From: Ignavibacteria bacterium
GTDB lineage: Bacteria; Bacteroidota; Ignavibacteria; Tepidaquicellales; Tepidaquicellaceae
NCBI GenBank assembly: GCA_016709315.1
Contig: JADJMZ010000003.1
Span: 744,001-808,000 of the forward strand
Direction of reading: 5' to 3'
Length of the DNA stretch: 64,000 nucleotides
A program made the translations under genes and the position numbers. This document shows positions 41,501 to 49,621 of this stretch, in pieces (position 1 is the stretch's first letter; each line of letters opens with the position of its first letter). The notes beneath the pieces are model-generated. The model was not told where the DNA came from and made no database searches. It saw only the letters and a program-made list of their open reading frames with translations.

Positions 41501-42118
41501 ATGGAAAAAAGATCACCTCAAACAGCTTGCTTAATTTCATTTTTAATTGTTGGTGGAGGACAGTTTTACAATGGACAAAATGGAAAAGGGATTTTGTTCT
41601 TATCAGGTGCAGTATTTGGTATTGCAACTTTTGGCATTCTCACTTTTATTCTTTGGATATATTCAATGTTTGATGCTTATTCTGTTGCTAAATCGTTAAA
41701 CATTGAAGTAATTAATAATTCAAATGAAATGGAATTAAATATAAAGAAATATGAACCATTAAAATCAGATAATATTTTTAATAATTCATCTATTAATGAA
41801 ACTGATATGACCATAAAATGCGAAGAAATAGAATCTAATTATCAAAATAAAGTTTTATCAACAACAGAAAGTCCGCAAATAAATTATTTTAGTTTTAGGG
41901 ATATGAATGACAAATTTGCAAAATTAAAAACATTATATGATGATGGAATGTTATCATATACAGAATTTTCACAAAGTAAATCGAATTATATACTCGGATT
42001 AAACAAAAGTAACTTAAAAGAATCAAAAGAAGATTTTTTGCTGGGTATTTTACCTTTGAAGAAAAATGATATTATATCTGATGATGAAATAAGTAATTTA
42101 AAAGAAAGAATTTTATAG
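41501..42118 (+). CDS. TM2-domain protein with SHOCT-like module
   Basis: The 205-residue protein starts with a TM2 domain (residues about 8-62): CLISFLIVGGGQFYNGQNGKG, then a second helix GIATFGILTFILWIYSMFDAY. A linker of about 70 residues follows. The C-terminal 70 residues are the duplicated SHOCT-like module (KLKTLYDDGMLSYTEF ... ESKEDFLLGILPL ... DDEISNLKERIL) shared with 38781-39368, 42139-43099 and 43103-43999. TM2 domains are two-helix hairpins of unclear function often near secreted or stress proteins. The 110 bases before it show no gene. Confidence 0.75.
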   Translation: MEKRSPQTACLISFLIVGGGQFYNGQNGKGILFLSGAVFGIATFGILTFILWIYSMFDAYSVAKSLNIEVINNSNEMELNIKKYEPLKSDNIFNNSSINETDMTIKCEEIESNYQNKVLSTTESPQINYFSFRDMNDKFAKLKTLYDDGMLSYTEFSQSKSNYILGLNKSNLKESKEDFLLGILPLKKNDIISDDEISNLKERIL

Positions 42119-42138
42119 AATATTTATAAAAGTAATCT

Positions 42139-43099
42139 TTGGACCCGAACAAATTCATAATAAGATGTATAAACATTAAAAAATTATATGATCAGAATGT
42201 TTATACATTTACAGAATATACAGAAGAAATAGAAAAGTTGATTGCTGAACTTTCAAATTCAAAGATTGAAACAAATGAAGAAGATTTTCTTCTTATATTA
42301 GTTCCACTTATTAATGATAACATCCTTAATTCAGAAAATCTTGATAAAATAAAGTTAATTCTTAAAAGAATTTACACTGTCCCTGTAAATCACAGCAAAA
42401 ATTAGAAAATAAGTATGTTAAAGCAGCTATAGAAATAGAGAAACACCAGATGAAAAAAAGATTGAAGTAAAAAAAACTGAGGATGAAATTGTTTTCAAAA
42501 ACAAAAGTGAACAAGAATTTACTCATGTTAATAAGAATAAGAGCAGTAAAATTTATATTTTATCAGTACTTTTTTTGATTTTTATAACTTTTGTTTATTT
42601 AATATTTAATACTGATAAAGTCTCGTTGAATAAAATTACTTCAAATAGTTCTGATTCAAAAATTTTAACCGAAGAAAACCCTAAAATTAGTTTAGAGCAT
42701 ATAGAAGAAGAAAATTCAACAAATGTGGAAAATAGGGTTTTAGCTATTTTGAATTCCTGGATTTTCGACATTAATAACAGAAATAATATTAAAAAATATT
42801 ATTCTGAAAATGTCAATTATTATTCTTGGGGGATTGTATCAAAATCAAGATTAATGACTGATAAGAATAGTTTTTATTCAATGTGGGATTCTTTTTTGAT
42901 AACTATTGAAAATCCGGAGGTAAGGAAGATTAGTGAGAATATATATAATATCACTTATGAAAAAAAAGCTAGTTGTTCAAATAATAAAACTGGTAAAAAA
43001 TATGAAACAAAGGTAAAATCTATACTTGGCTTGAAAAGAGATGGTAGTAATTGGCTTATCTCAGAGGAAATAGACGAATTAATATATTATAAAAAATAA
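42139..43099 (+). CDS. SHOCT-like/TM/NTF2-like protein, tandem copy 1 (frameshifted)
   Basis: The likely start is TTG at 42139 (TTG GAC CCG AAC AAA), matching the start of the next gene. The N-terminal module (IKKLYDQNVYTFTEYTEEIE ... EEDFLLILVPL ... SENLDKIKLIL) is followed by a shift near 42405, a Lys/Glu linker, a transmembrane helix (IYILSVLFLIFITFVYLIF) and a C-terminal domain of about 110 residues (VLAILNSWIFDINNR ... YYSENVNYYSWG ... GLKRDGSNWLISEE) with NTF2/SnoaL-like features. The product is about 315 residues and is paralogous to 43103-43999; only the C-terminal domains have diverged strongly. Confidence 0.65.
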
Positions 43100-43102
43100 T
43101 CC

Positions 43103-43999
43103 TTGGAACCGGACAAATTCGTAATTCGATGTAAAAACATTAAAAAATTATATGATCAGAATGTTTATACATTTACAGAGTATTCAGAAGAAATAGAAAA
43201 ATTGATTGACGAACTTTCAGTATCAAAGATTGAAATAAATGAAGAAGATTTTCTATTGATATTAGTCCCACTTATAAATGAAAGCATTCTAAATTCAGAA
43301 AATCTTGATAGAATAAAGTTAATTCTCAAAAAGAATTGTATATCTCCAATTAATCATATTAATGTATCAGAAAATAAGAATGATAAAATAAATACTGAAT
43401 CAAAAAAAGACTCTGAGGAAAATTTTGTTGAAACAATAAAAAAAAACGATATTGTTTTTGAGAAAAAAAATGTACCTAACCATACTAAAAAAGCTAATAA
43501 CAATAGCACAACAATATTTGTAGCAATACTTTTTATTTTAATTTTTTCCTTTATTTTTTATTTAATATTTAATGCTGATAAAGTGTCAAATAATTTAGAA
43601 AGTAGTAATAAAAGTAACACTTCATCTAGTTCGAACTATGAAACAAAAAAAGAGCCTGTTATTTCTGATCAGTGTTTGGTTGTTAAAGATTGGGTAATCG
43701 CATTAGGAAACTCAGATTTTAGTAGAGCTTTTTACTTAATGAAAGGCAAAAGATGGGGAACATTAGCAAATTTCAAGACTATTCAATCATACGGAGGAAT
43801 TAACAAAACAAATTTTATTAATTGTGAATTGACAAATAATGGATATTTAAATTCAGAAGTTATTGCAGTATATGAAGCTTACGATCCTTATAATAATGAT
43901 GGAAAATACAAGCAAAGATTTTTTTTAGAAAAAACTAATAATACCTGGTACATAGTCAAAATTGAAAATATTGAAATAATAAATTATCGTGTAAAATAA
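43103..43999 (+). CDS. SHOCT-like/TM/NTF2-like protein, tandem copy 2
   Basis: The 298-residue protein is intact, starts with TTG (43103), and repeats the layout of the previous gene. SHOCT-like module (IKKLYDQNVYTFTEYSEEIE ... EEDFLLILVPL), Ser/Lys/Asn linker, transmembrane helix (TTIFVAILFILIFSFIFYLIF) and a C-terminal domain with VVKDWVIALGNSDFSRAFYLM ... FFLEKTNNTWYIVKIEN, typical of NTF2-like lipid or peptide-binding cups. The first 85 residues of both copies are nearly identical, pointing to recent duplication or ongoing conversion. The two C-terminal domains may recognise different partners. Confidence 0.7.
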   Translation: MEPDKFVIRCKNIKKLYDQNVYTFTEYSEEIEKLIDELSVSKIEINEEDFLLILVPLINESILNSENLDRIKLILKKNCISPINHINVSENKNDKINTESKKDSEENFVETIKKNDIVFEKKNVPNHTKKANNNSTTIFVAILFILIFSFIFYLIFNADKVSNNLESSNKSNTSSSSNYETKKEPVISDQCLVVKDWVIALGNSDFSRAFYLMKGKRWGTLANFKTIQSYGGINKTNFINCELTNNGYLNSEVIAVYEAYDPYNNDGKYKQRFFLEKTNNTWYIVKIENIEIINYRVK

Positions 44000-44002
44000 A
44001 TT

Positions 44003-45556
44003 ATGGATTTTCCAGTTATAATTCTTCTGATAATACTAGGTTTTCAGTTGTTATCTTTTTTTAGAACATTAAAAAATATTCAAAAATTATCAAAACTGTT
44101 TCCAAATCCTAAAACTTTAGACATTCAGACGGTAGATTTAGAATTATTTAGTTATGATGAAATACTTTGTAAAGAAAGTGTATCTGACGAATTTAAAAAT
44201 ATTATTACAAATACAAATAAGTTTCTATCTGAAAATAAAGGAACAGCTGCTGACTTCAATATTTTGAAAGATATCTCGGAAAGAGAATCAGATAAATTAG
44301 AAAGATCTGTAATAGCTACAATTGCAGTTCCTATATATCTAGGGCTGATTGGAACAATAACCGGAATATTTATATCATTATACTTCTTAGACTTTCCAAT
44401 TCAAGACAAATCATTTGAAAAATTAATTTCAGGAGCTTCTATTGCAATGATGGCAAGTGGAATGGGAATAATTTTAACTTTGCTAAATTCATCTTATTTC
44501 TTTAAAAAGTCAAAATTAGTTAGAGACAGTTACAGAAATGAATATTATACATTTCTTCAAGTTAAGCTTATGCCCTCCTTAAATAATGACATGAATAGCA
44601 GTCTAAAAAACATCAAAGTTGTTTTGGAGAAATTCAATGAAGAATTTAGTTTTAAATTCGAAAAAATATTTCTACATTTAAAGAATCAATAACTATAATA
44701 TCGCAAAACCTAGAACACCAAAAAAGTTTTTTAAACTTACTTAATAAATCGAGATTAAATGAAATAATCAAAACGAATTCTACATTACTAGATAAAATTG
44801 AAACATCATCAAACCAACTATTTAGTAAATTAAATAGTACTTTCTCAGGTGTACTATCCAAGATTAAATCTACAGAAAATTATTTTAATAAATTAGATGA
44901 CATTCTTAGCGAAACAAATAAAACAATGGATATAATGAATTCATCTTCTCAAAAGATGAATGAAGTATTTAATGAAGCCATTGGTTCAAAAGATAAACTG
45001 CAAAACAATCTTTGTTCAGGCTGGAGAAAGTATTGAGAATTCTAATAGACTTATTCAATTTCTAAAAGATTATTATAAAGATCTTGAAGACTTAAAATCG
45101 GGTTCTGAAAAAACTTATATTTCTTTAATTGAACATTTAAGTAACATCTCAGAAATGTTTTTAAAAGATTTAAGTTTGACTAAAAGCACTAATATTGAAT
45201 TGATTAACAATCATTTTGATGGATTTAAGAACTATATTAATGTCATCACTAACGAAAATACAGCAGAGATAAAATCTATTGTAGATAACAATAAAAATTG
45301 GTTAGAAAATAATCAAACTGGAGAATTATTAAATGAATTAAAAAATGGAATAGATTCCATAAATAATGTTATCATGAATCCAAGATTTAATTCTTCTTCA
45401 GAAAATGGATCAGTTAAATTAATATCCTTATTAGAGGAGAATAAGACAGACATTGAATTATTAGTAAAAAATATTTCTCATACTAATAAGTTATTGGAAG
45501 ATTCAAAAGATGAACATAAGCAAAAAGGTATATTTAATAAGCTTTTCGGGCAATAG
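44003..45556 (+). CDS. MotA/TolQ/ZorA-like proton-channel protein (frameshifted)
   Basis: Three frame segments form about 515 residues. An N-terminal helix (FPVIILLIILGFQLLSFF) is followed by an ~80-residue cytoplasmic loop, then two strong helices: SVIATIAVPIYLGLIGTITGIFISLYF and GASIAMMASGMGIILTLLNS. The GLIGTITGIF segment and the AMMASGMGI turn match the MotA/TolQ/ExbB core. After shifts near 44680 and 45005 a 290-residue coiled-coil tail follows (SLLEENKTDIELLVKNI). A MotA-like core with a long cytoplasmic tail is the ZorA plan. With the next gene it should form a proton-driven stator or rotor. Confidence 0.75.
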
Positions 45557-45558
45557 TC

Positions 45559-46275
45559 ATGTTAAAAGATTCTTCTGAAGATTATTTTTGGCCAAGTTTT
45601 GTTGATCTAATGATGCTGTTGTTTTTTGTAATGCTTGTATTATTTGTATTAAGTTATAAACGTTTTTCAGATGAAGAAAATAAATTCAGAATAAAAGAAT
45701 CTGAATATAAAATGATAGAAAAAGTAAAAAATAATTTAAAGGTTTTAATGTCTGATAATAATTTTTTTATATATGAAAGTGATTATAAACGATATAGATT
45801 AGCACAGAATATTTTGTTTTATCAAAGTAAGTATAATATCGATGTTCAATCAATTCCGGATTTTGCAGAGACACAAGAACAATTAATTAGTACTGGGAAT
45901 AAACTAAAAGAAATCGTTGAAAATTTAAAGCTACAAAAAGAATCAGATACAACAATGAAAGATTTATCCTATCTTATATTAATCTCAGGAAGATCTTCTG
46001 ATTTGCCAGGAAATAATAGAAACTATAATTATGAACTTAGTTATAAGAGAGCTTTTTCACTTTATAATTTTTGGATAACCAATATTGATTTTGATTTTGA
46101 TAGTGAAGAATATCATAAACTTTTAGATTTTCAGATTGCAGGTAATGGTGTAGGAGGGATTGGTAGATTTCCAATGTATAAAGATGAAGTTTTCGATAAA
46201 GAATCTGAGGAAATGAACCAATCATTTTTAATTCAAATAATACCTAAAATTGGTGAATTTAGAGAAACACAATAA
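45559..46275 (+). CDS. MotB/ZorB-like stator protein
   Basis: The 238-residue protein is intact and starts two bases after the ZorA-like gene. The N-terminus DYFWPSFVDLMMLLFFVMLVLFVL is the MotB/ZorB single helix, with Asp16 in FVDLMM at the proton-carrying position. A coiled-coil neck follows. The C-terminal half has OmpA-like features (LILISGRSSDLPG, NYELSYKRAFSLYNFW, FQIAGNGVGG), as in peptidoglycan-binding MotB/OmpA domains, although the usual NxxLSxxRA motif is altered to ELSYKRA. It closes the operon; about 230 bases and a new promoter-like site follow. Confidence 0.78.
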   Translation: MLKDSSEDYFWPSFVDLMMLLFFVMLVLFVLSYKRFSDEENKFRIKESEYKMIEKVKNNLKVLMSDNNFFIYESDYKRYRLAQNILFYQSKYNIDVQSIPDFAETQEQLISTGNKLKEIVENLKLQKESDTTMKDLSYLILISGRSSDLPGNNRNYNYELSYKRAFSLYNFWITNIDFDFDSEEYHKLLDFQIAGNGVGGIGRFPMYKDEVFDKESEEMNQSFLIQIIPKIGEFRETQ

Positions 46276-46440
46276 TATATAAAATTAAACTCCATTTAAA
46301 TAATTTTTTATTTTTTATTTTAATTTTGCATTAATTTTAAAATATAACAATCATTGCATAATATTAACAAACTTCAAATTGAACTACTCCCTTATTTCCT
46401 ATTGTAATTCATTATTCCTTAGATTTACCTTACAAACTAT

Positions 46441-46468
46441 TTGCAAACTTTAATTTTTCTGGTATAAT
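46441..46468 (+). promoter_or_regulatory. Sigma-70-like promoter before cassette
   Basis: TTGCAA (46441-46446) and TATAAT (46463-46468) are separated by 16 bases, 38 bases before the ATG at 46506. The -10 box is a perfect consensus. No inverted repeat is seen in the spacer. Confidence 0.6.
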
Positions 46469-46505
46469 ATACATAGCTAGCTAACCTAATTAAATTAATT
46501 TATCC

Positions 46506-46838
46506 ATGAACAAATATTTTGTAAAAATACCTTATAGCTATACCCAGTATGCTACTTTGTCAGGATATGTATTTTCAAATGATGACGAAGAGGCTATCGA
46601 GGTCGCTGAAAGCCTTGAAAATATTCATGAAGAAGCTTACGAAGATTGTGATGATTCAGGTGACTCTAATTATGACTTCGAAAACATTGATGCAGAGTGC
46701 GTAGAAACAGATGTTCCACGAGAATCAATTCCTCAGACATACAGAAATCAATATATACATCCGGAGATCAGTAACTTACCAAATTATTTCCTGGAAGATC
46801 TTCCGGCTCTCATTAGTAATTCTACCCAAGCAATTTAA
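46506..46838 (+). CDS. Small acidic hypothetical protein
   Basis: The 110-residue protein is intact, strongly acidic in its middle (EEAIEVAESLENIHEEAYEDCDDSGDSNYD) and ends in a Pro/Asn-rich tail. The first 25 residues look like a beta strand pair (KYFVKIPYSYTQYATLSGYVF). It lies between a good promoter and the ubiquitin-like cassette, so it may be its first gene. The charge could mimic DNA or mediate protein binding; no family recognised. Confidence 0.6.
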   Translation: MNKYFVKIPYSYTQYATLSGYVFSNDDEEAIEVAESLENIHEEAYEDCDDSGDSNYDFENIDAECVETDVPRESIPQTYRNQYIHPEISNLPNYFLEDLPALISNSTQAI

Positions 46839-46869
46839 CTGTAAGTAACAGTACCCTTCAAGCTTTTAC

Positions 46870-46894
46870 CATGATGTCAGTATCTGGCATCATG
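46870..46894. repeat. Strong hairpin between acidic protein and Ubl genes
   Basis: CATGATGTCA (46870-46879) pairs with TGGCATCATG (46885-46894), leaving one G-U pair and a five-base loop GTATC. No T run follows at once, so it is more likely a processing or attenuation site than a simple terminator. Confidence 0.6.
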
Positions 46895-47002
46895 CTATTG
46901 CTATGTCCTTTTCAAATTTATATTCCTGCAAAAGATTTAACGCAACACCAATTTAATCAAACAACAATTAATCTAAAACCAAACACACAAGGAGACTCTA
47001 AA

Positions 47003-47254
47003 ATGTGGAACAGAAATTCTAACGGAACTTCCGTTGAACAAACAACAATCATAAAATGCAATTCAACCGAAACAGACGTAACCGACGTAACAGGATTAGC
47101 ACTGATAGAAAAGCTTAAAAAAATTGCTCGTGATAACCAGATCGGAAAATTCGACATATTCGATTTTACCGGCAGAAGCTTATCAATGGCAGATGTGGAA
47201 GCTGGAAATTTTACTCAACCGTTAAGTATTGTCAGATACAACGTGGCAGCATAA
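47003..47254 (+). CDS. Candidate ubiquitin-like (beta-grasp) protein
   Basis: The start is chosen at 47003, after AAGGAG with a seven-base spacer, giving 83 residues. An upstream in-frame ATG at 46871 would overlap the hairpin. The layout is Ser/Asn-rich tail, strand (TTIIKCNS), strand (TDVTDVTG), helix (LALIEKLKKIARDNQIG), strand (KFDIFDFTG), turn, strand (LSIVRYNVAA). This is the order of a ubiquitin/beta-grasp fold. The C-terminus is Ala-Ala rather than Gly-Gly. It directly precedes E2-, E1- and JAMM-type genes, the usual place for the Ubl in bacterial conjugation operons. The Ubl assignment is inferred from fold pattern and context. Confidence 0.6.
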   Translation: MWNRNSNGTSVEQTTIIKCNSTETDVTDVTGLALIEKLKKIARDNQIGKFDIFDFTGRSLSMADVEAGNFTQPLSIVRYNVAA

Positions 47255-47299
47255 CTCACTACTGCCCGCCTAAGCAACTTCTATTTTGCAATTCACAAT

Positions 47300-47332
47300 A
47301 GGGATGTTTGTAAAAGGACATCCCTGTCTTTT
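47300..47332 (+). terminator. Terminator-like hairpin after Ubl gene
   Basis: AGGGATGT (47300-47307) pairs with ACATCCCT (47318-47325), followed by GTCTTTTAAT. It could end or attenuate the Ubl transcript before the E2-like gene, giving more Ubl than enzymes. Confidence 0.55.
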
Positions 47333-47369
47333 AATAAACTATTTTATAAACTTTTAACCATTTAAAATA

Positions 47370-48146
47370 ATGGAAGATATAAAAACTAAATTTCTTGACA
47401 AGCTTGTTTCTGTTGAACAAGAATCATCATCACAAGATATTGAAACAGATTCATTAAAAAGACTGATCACGAAAGAACTCACTGTTTCAGAATTACAAAA
47501 CAAGCTAGATAACTGCCAACAGGATAAAATCACAGTTAAGGAGATAGTCGTAGAATCAACGATTGATTTTCTGCAATCGGTTAAACAACTCAAAAATGTG
47601 TTTCAGTTTGAACTAGAGCAGGCTTTAACAAAAGTAAACGATTTGTATAATCAGGAATTACTTAAACTTCAGTCTTTATACAGGAATGTTGTTATCGGAA
47701 AACCACTGATGGATCTTGTAAAAAAGTTGTCTGAAAATGAATATTGTCTAGTGATGATGAACAATCGAGTATATGCCTACAGGTATTACGATCCGGTGTA
47801 TGATGTTATTGAAGGTCATTATAATTCAGGCGTTGTGCATGAATACCAGGATCCGGTATGCAAACTTAAAAGTATTTATGTGAATTTGCTTCATCCGAAA
47901 ATAACAAGTGGAACAGTATTGATAAACACTGAGAGGCGACATCCTAATGCAAGTGACAGCGGATTAAGTGAAGCATGCGTGGGAAGTATGGACGGTCGTG
48001 AGATTCCAATAAATAATCCTGAAGCACTTATAACATTGCTTGATGAAATCTGTGCAATGTATGAAATCATGCATTTAGACTCGGCGTATTTTTTGCCTGA
48101 ATCCGAATATGAAGAAAGGAGGGAAAAATTAAAATGGACGGCATAA
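47370..48146 (+). CDS. E2-like conjugating protein
   Basis: The 258-residue protein has a Gln/Glu-rich helical N-terminal half (to about residue 110) and a C-terminal E2-like domain. HPN at 191-193 is followed nine residues later by Cys203 (SEACVGS), matching the HPN-...-C active site of ubiquitin-conjugating enzymes, and a helix (EALITLLDEICAMYEIM) follows as in the fold. Cys203 would carry the Ubl thioester. The coding sequence overlaps the E1-like start by 13 bases, with the E1 ribosome site (AAGGAGG) inside this gene. Family is similar to E2s in phage/plasmid ThiF cassettes. Frame intact. Confidence 0.68.
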   Translation: MEDIKTKFLDKLVSVEQESSSQDIETDSLKRLITKELTVSELQNKLDNCQQDKITVKEIVVESTIDFLQSVKQLKNVFQFELEQALTKVNDLYNQELLKLQSLYRNVVIGKPLMDLVKKLSENEYCLVMMNNRVYAYRYYDPVYDVIEGHYNSGVVHEYQDPVCKLKSIYVNLLHPKITSGTVLINTERRHPNASDSGLSEACVGSMDGREIPINNPEALITLLDEICAMYEIMHLDSAYFLPESEYEERREKLKWTA

Positions 48147-48790
48147 ATAATTTATATGATAGACAATCAGGAGTTGAATCTCAGACAGATGTAAGCGCAA
48201 TTGTCATTGGTTTAGGTGGATTGGGTTCGTGGATAGCTTTGGATTTAGCTTTAATTGGAGTCGGTACACTGATAGTCATAGATCCTGATAAGCTTGAAGC
48301 ATCAAATCTGAACCGCACGCTGTTTAAATACTCTCAGATCGGTCAGCTTAAGACACAGGCAATCAAAGAACTAATCTTAGAAAGACGGCCCGATACAATT
48401 GTACTCACGATAGAAGATTTTTTCAAATCGGATTATCTTGATAAATACAAAGTAGATTTCATATTCGATGCAACAGACAATCTTTCCACCAGACAAATGA
48501 TACATGACTATAACCAATATCAGAAACAAATTCAAATTCCCAACTTCAACCCTGTTCCATACTGTAAATGTGGATATGACGGCTACCACGCTACGTTATC
48601 CATAAACGATTTTGAAAGCGGACGCTGGGGTGATGAAGGTAGTTACACAGTTGTACCGAGTTTCTTTGGTACACCGCAAATATTATCCGCCATGGCAGTA
48701 ATTGAAATGCTGCTAAATTATAGTGCGCAGGAATACTCATACAATTTCAACGTAAAAAAATTATTAAACAAAATCAGCGAACAATTATAA
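48134..48790 (+). CDS. E1/ThiF-like activating enzyme
   Basis: The 218-residue protein has the adenylating ThiF/E1 fold: Rossmann loop IGLGGLGSW (26-33), D50 and D52 (VIDPD), the arginine region SNLNR (57-61), and the conserved DATDN (112-116) metal site. Cys144 and Cys146 (YCKCG) in the crossover region are candidate catalytic or zinc residues. Such enzymes adenylate a Ubl C-terminus with ATP and pass it to a cysteine. The protein is shorter than UBA-type E1s and lacks a second domain. Start overlaps the E2-like gene; the JAMM gene follows after eight bases. Confidence 0.85.
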   Translation: MDGINNLYDRQSGVESQTDVSAIVIGLGGLGSWIALDLALIGVGTLIVIDPDKLEASNLNRTLFKYSQIGQLKTQAIKELILERRPDTIVLTIEDFFKSDYLDKYKVDFIFDATDNLSTRQMIHDYNQYQKQIQIPNFNPVPYCKCGYDGYHATLSINDFESGRWGDEGSYTVVPSFFGTPQILSAMAVIEMLLNYSAQEYSYNFNVKKLLNKISEQL

Positions 48791-48798
48791 ATTAAAAT

Positions 48799-49470
48799 AT
48801 GAAATACCTTAACGAAAACAAACCTGAACAAAGCACCTGGGAGTCAGATTTAAAAATAATCGACAAAATAAAAGTTATTGTTCCGCTGAAATTATTATTA
48901 GTTTGCAATTCAATCGTGGCTAAGTTGGATGGAGAGGAATTTTCCATTGTGACCAATATCAAATCGAAGACTTCAGATACGATTACATTATCTGACGATT
49001 ATTACATCCCAAAACAGAAAGTAACAGCAGCTTCAATCGATTATTTACCGGATCAATATTCACATTCAGTTGTGATTCACCGTCACCCTGATAATTTGAA
49101 TAATTTCAGCAGAACTGACAATGAATTCATCAATCAGAACTTTGAATTAAGTCTGCTATACACAGAAAAAGATTATTTTGTCAACGGGATTTTCAATTTG
49201 AAATACGAAGACGCAATAATTCCGGTTCCTGTTAAGCCTGTTATAGATTACGGACTAGAAGAAATCGATATAGCTAACATAGAGCCGATTATATACAGTA
49301 CACGAGTTGACTCGCTTGCCGGAAGAAATGAAACCAAAGGGTTAAATGACATTGATGATTTCTTATATAGCTATGAAGAACTGTTCAACGAAATAAATGA
49401 ACTTAATTCAAGACTGGAATTTCTCGAAACCGAACTACAGCAAAACAGATTATCGGAAGTTGTTACTTAA
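48799..49470 (+). CDS. JAMM/JAB metalloprotease
   Basis: The 223-residue protein has a complete zinc motif: H94-R-H96, seven residues, S104-R-T-D107 (HxHx7SxxD), with an upstream acidic pair (E46/E47, GEEFSI) for the catalytic Glu. This is the JAB/MPN+ fold of deubiquitinases and Ubl-processing enzymes. The 90 residues after the motif end in a coiled coil (NELNSRLEFLETELQQ). Its role here is probably to trim the Ubl or to release it from targets. It is the last enzyme gene of the cassette, eight bases after the E1-like gene. Confidence 0.82.
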   Translation: MKYLNENKPEQSTWESDLKIIDKIKVIVPLKLLLVCNSIVAKLDGEEFSIVTNIKSKTSDTITLSDDYYIPKQKVTAASIDYLPDQYSHSVVIHRHPDNLNNFSRTDNEFINQNFELSLLYTEKDYFVNGIFNLKYEDAIIPVPVKPVIDYGLEEIDIANIEPIIYSTRVDSLAGRNETKGLNDIDDFLYSYEELFNEINELNSRLEFLETELQQNRLSEVVT

Positions 49471-49515
49471 TTTAAGTTATAAAAATTAATTTAAAAAATA
49501 TAGAAAGGTAAAACA

Positions 49516-49617
49516 ATGATTCATATTTTAAAAATAATAAAGTTTATCATAAGTGCTGCCCTAGGAGAAATAATTAAAGCAATAATAGATATACTGACAA
49601 AGAAAAAGGAGGCTTGA
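49516..49617 (+). CDS. Small amphipathic peptide gene
   Basis: ATG 49516, after AAAGG, opens a 33-residue peptide (MIHILKIIKFIISAALGEII...) ending in LTKKKEA. It is hydrophobic at first and basic at the end. Its stop at 49615-49617 sits inside the ribosome site (AAGGAGG) of the next gene, so translation is probably coupled. A membrane-active peptide or leader is possible. Confidence 0.5.
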   Translation: MIHILKIIKFIISAALGEIIKAIIDILTKKKEA

Positions 49618-49621
49618 TATA

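Noticed and set aside
30790..46275. Classical flagellar or Tol-Pal system
   Set aside because: No flagellar, TolA, TolB or Pal genes are present; the tubulin-like, Hsp70-like and vWA genes do not belong to those systems.
30790..46275. Canonical Zorya system
   Set aside because: Only the ZorA/ZorB-like pair is found; no ZorC, ZorD helicase or ZorE HNH protein occurs in the operon.
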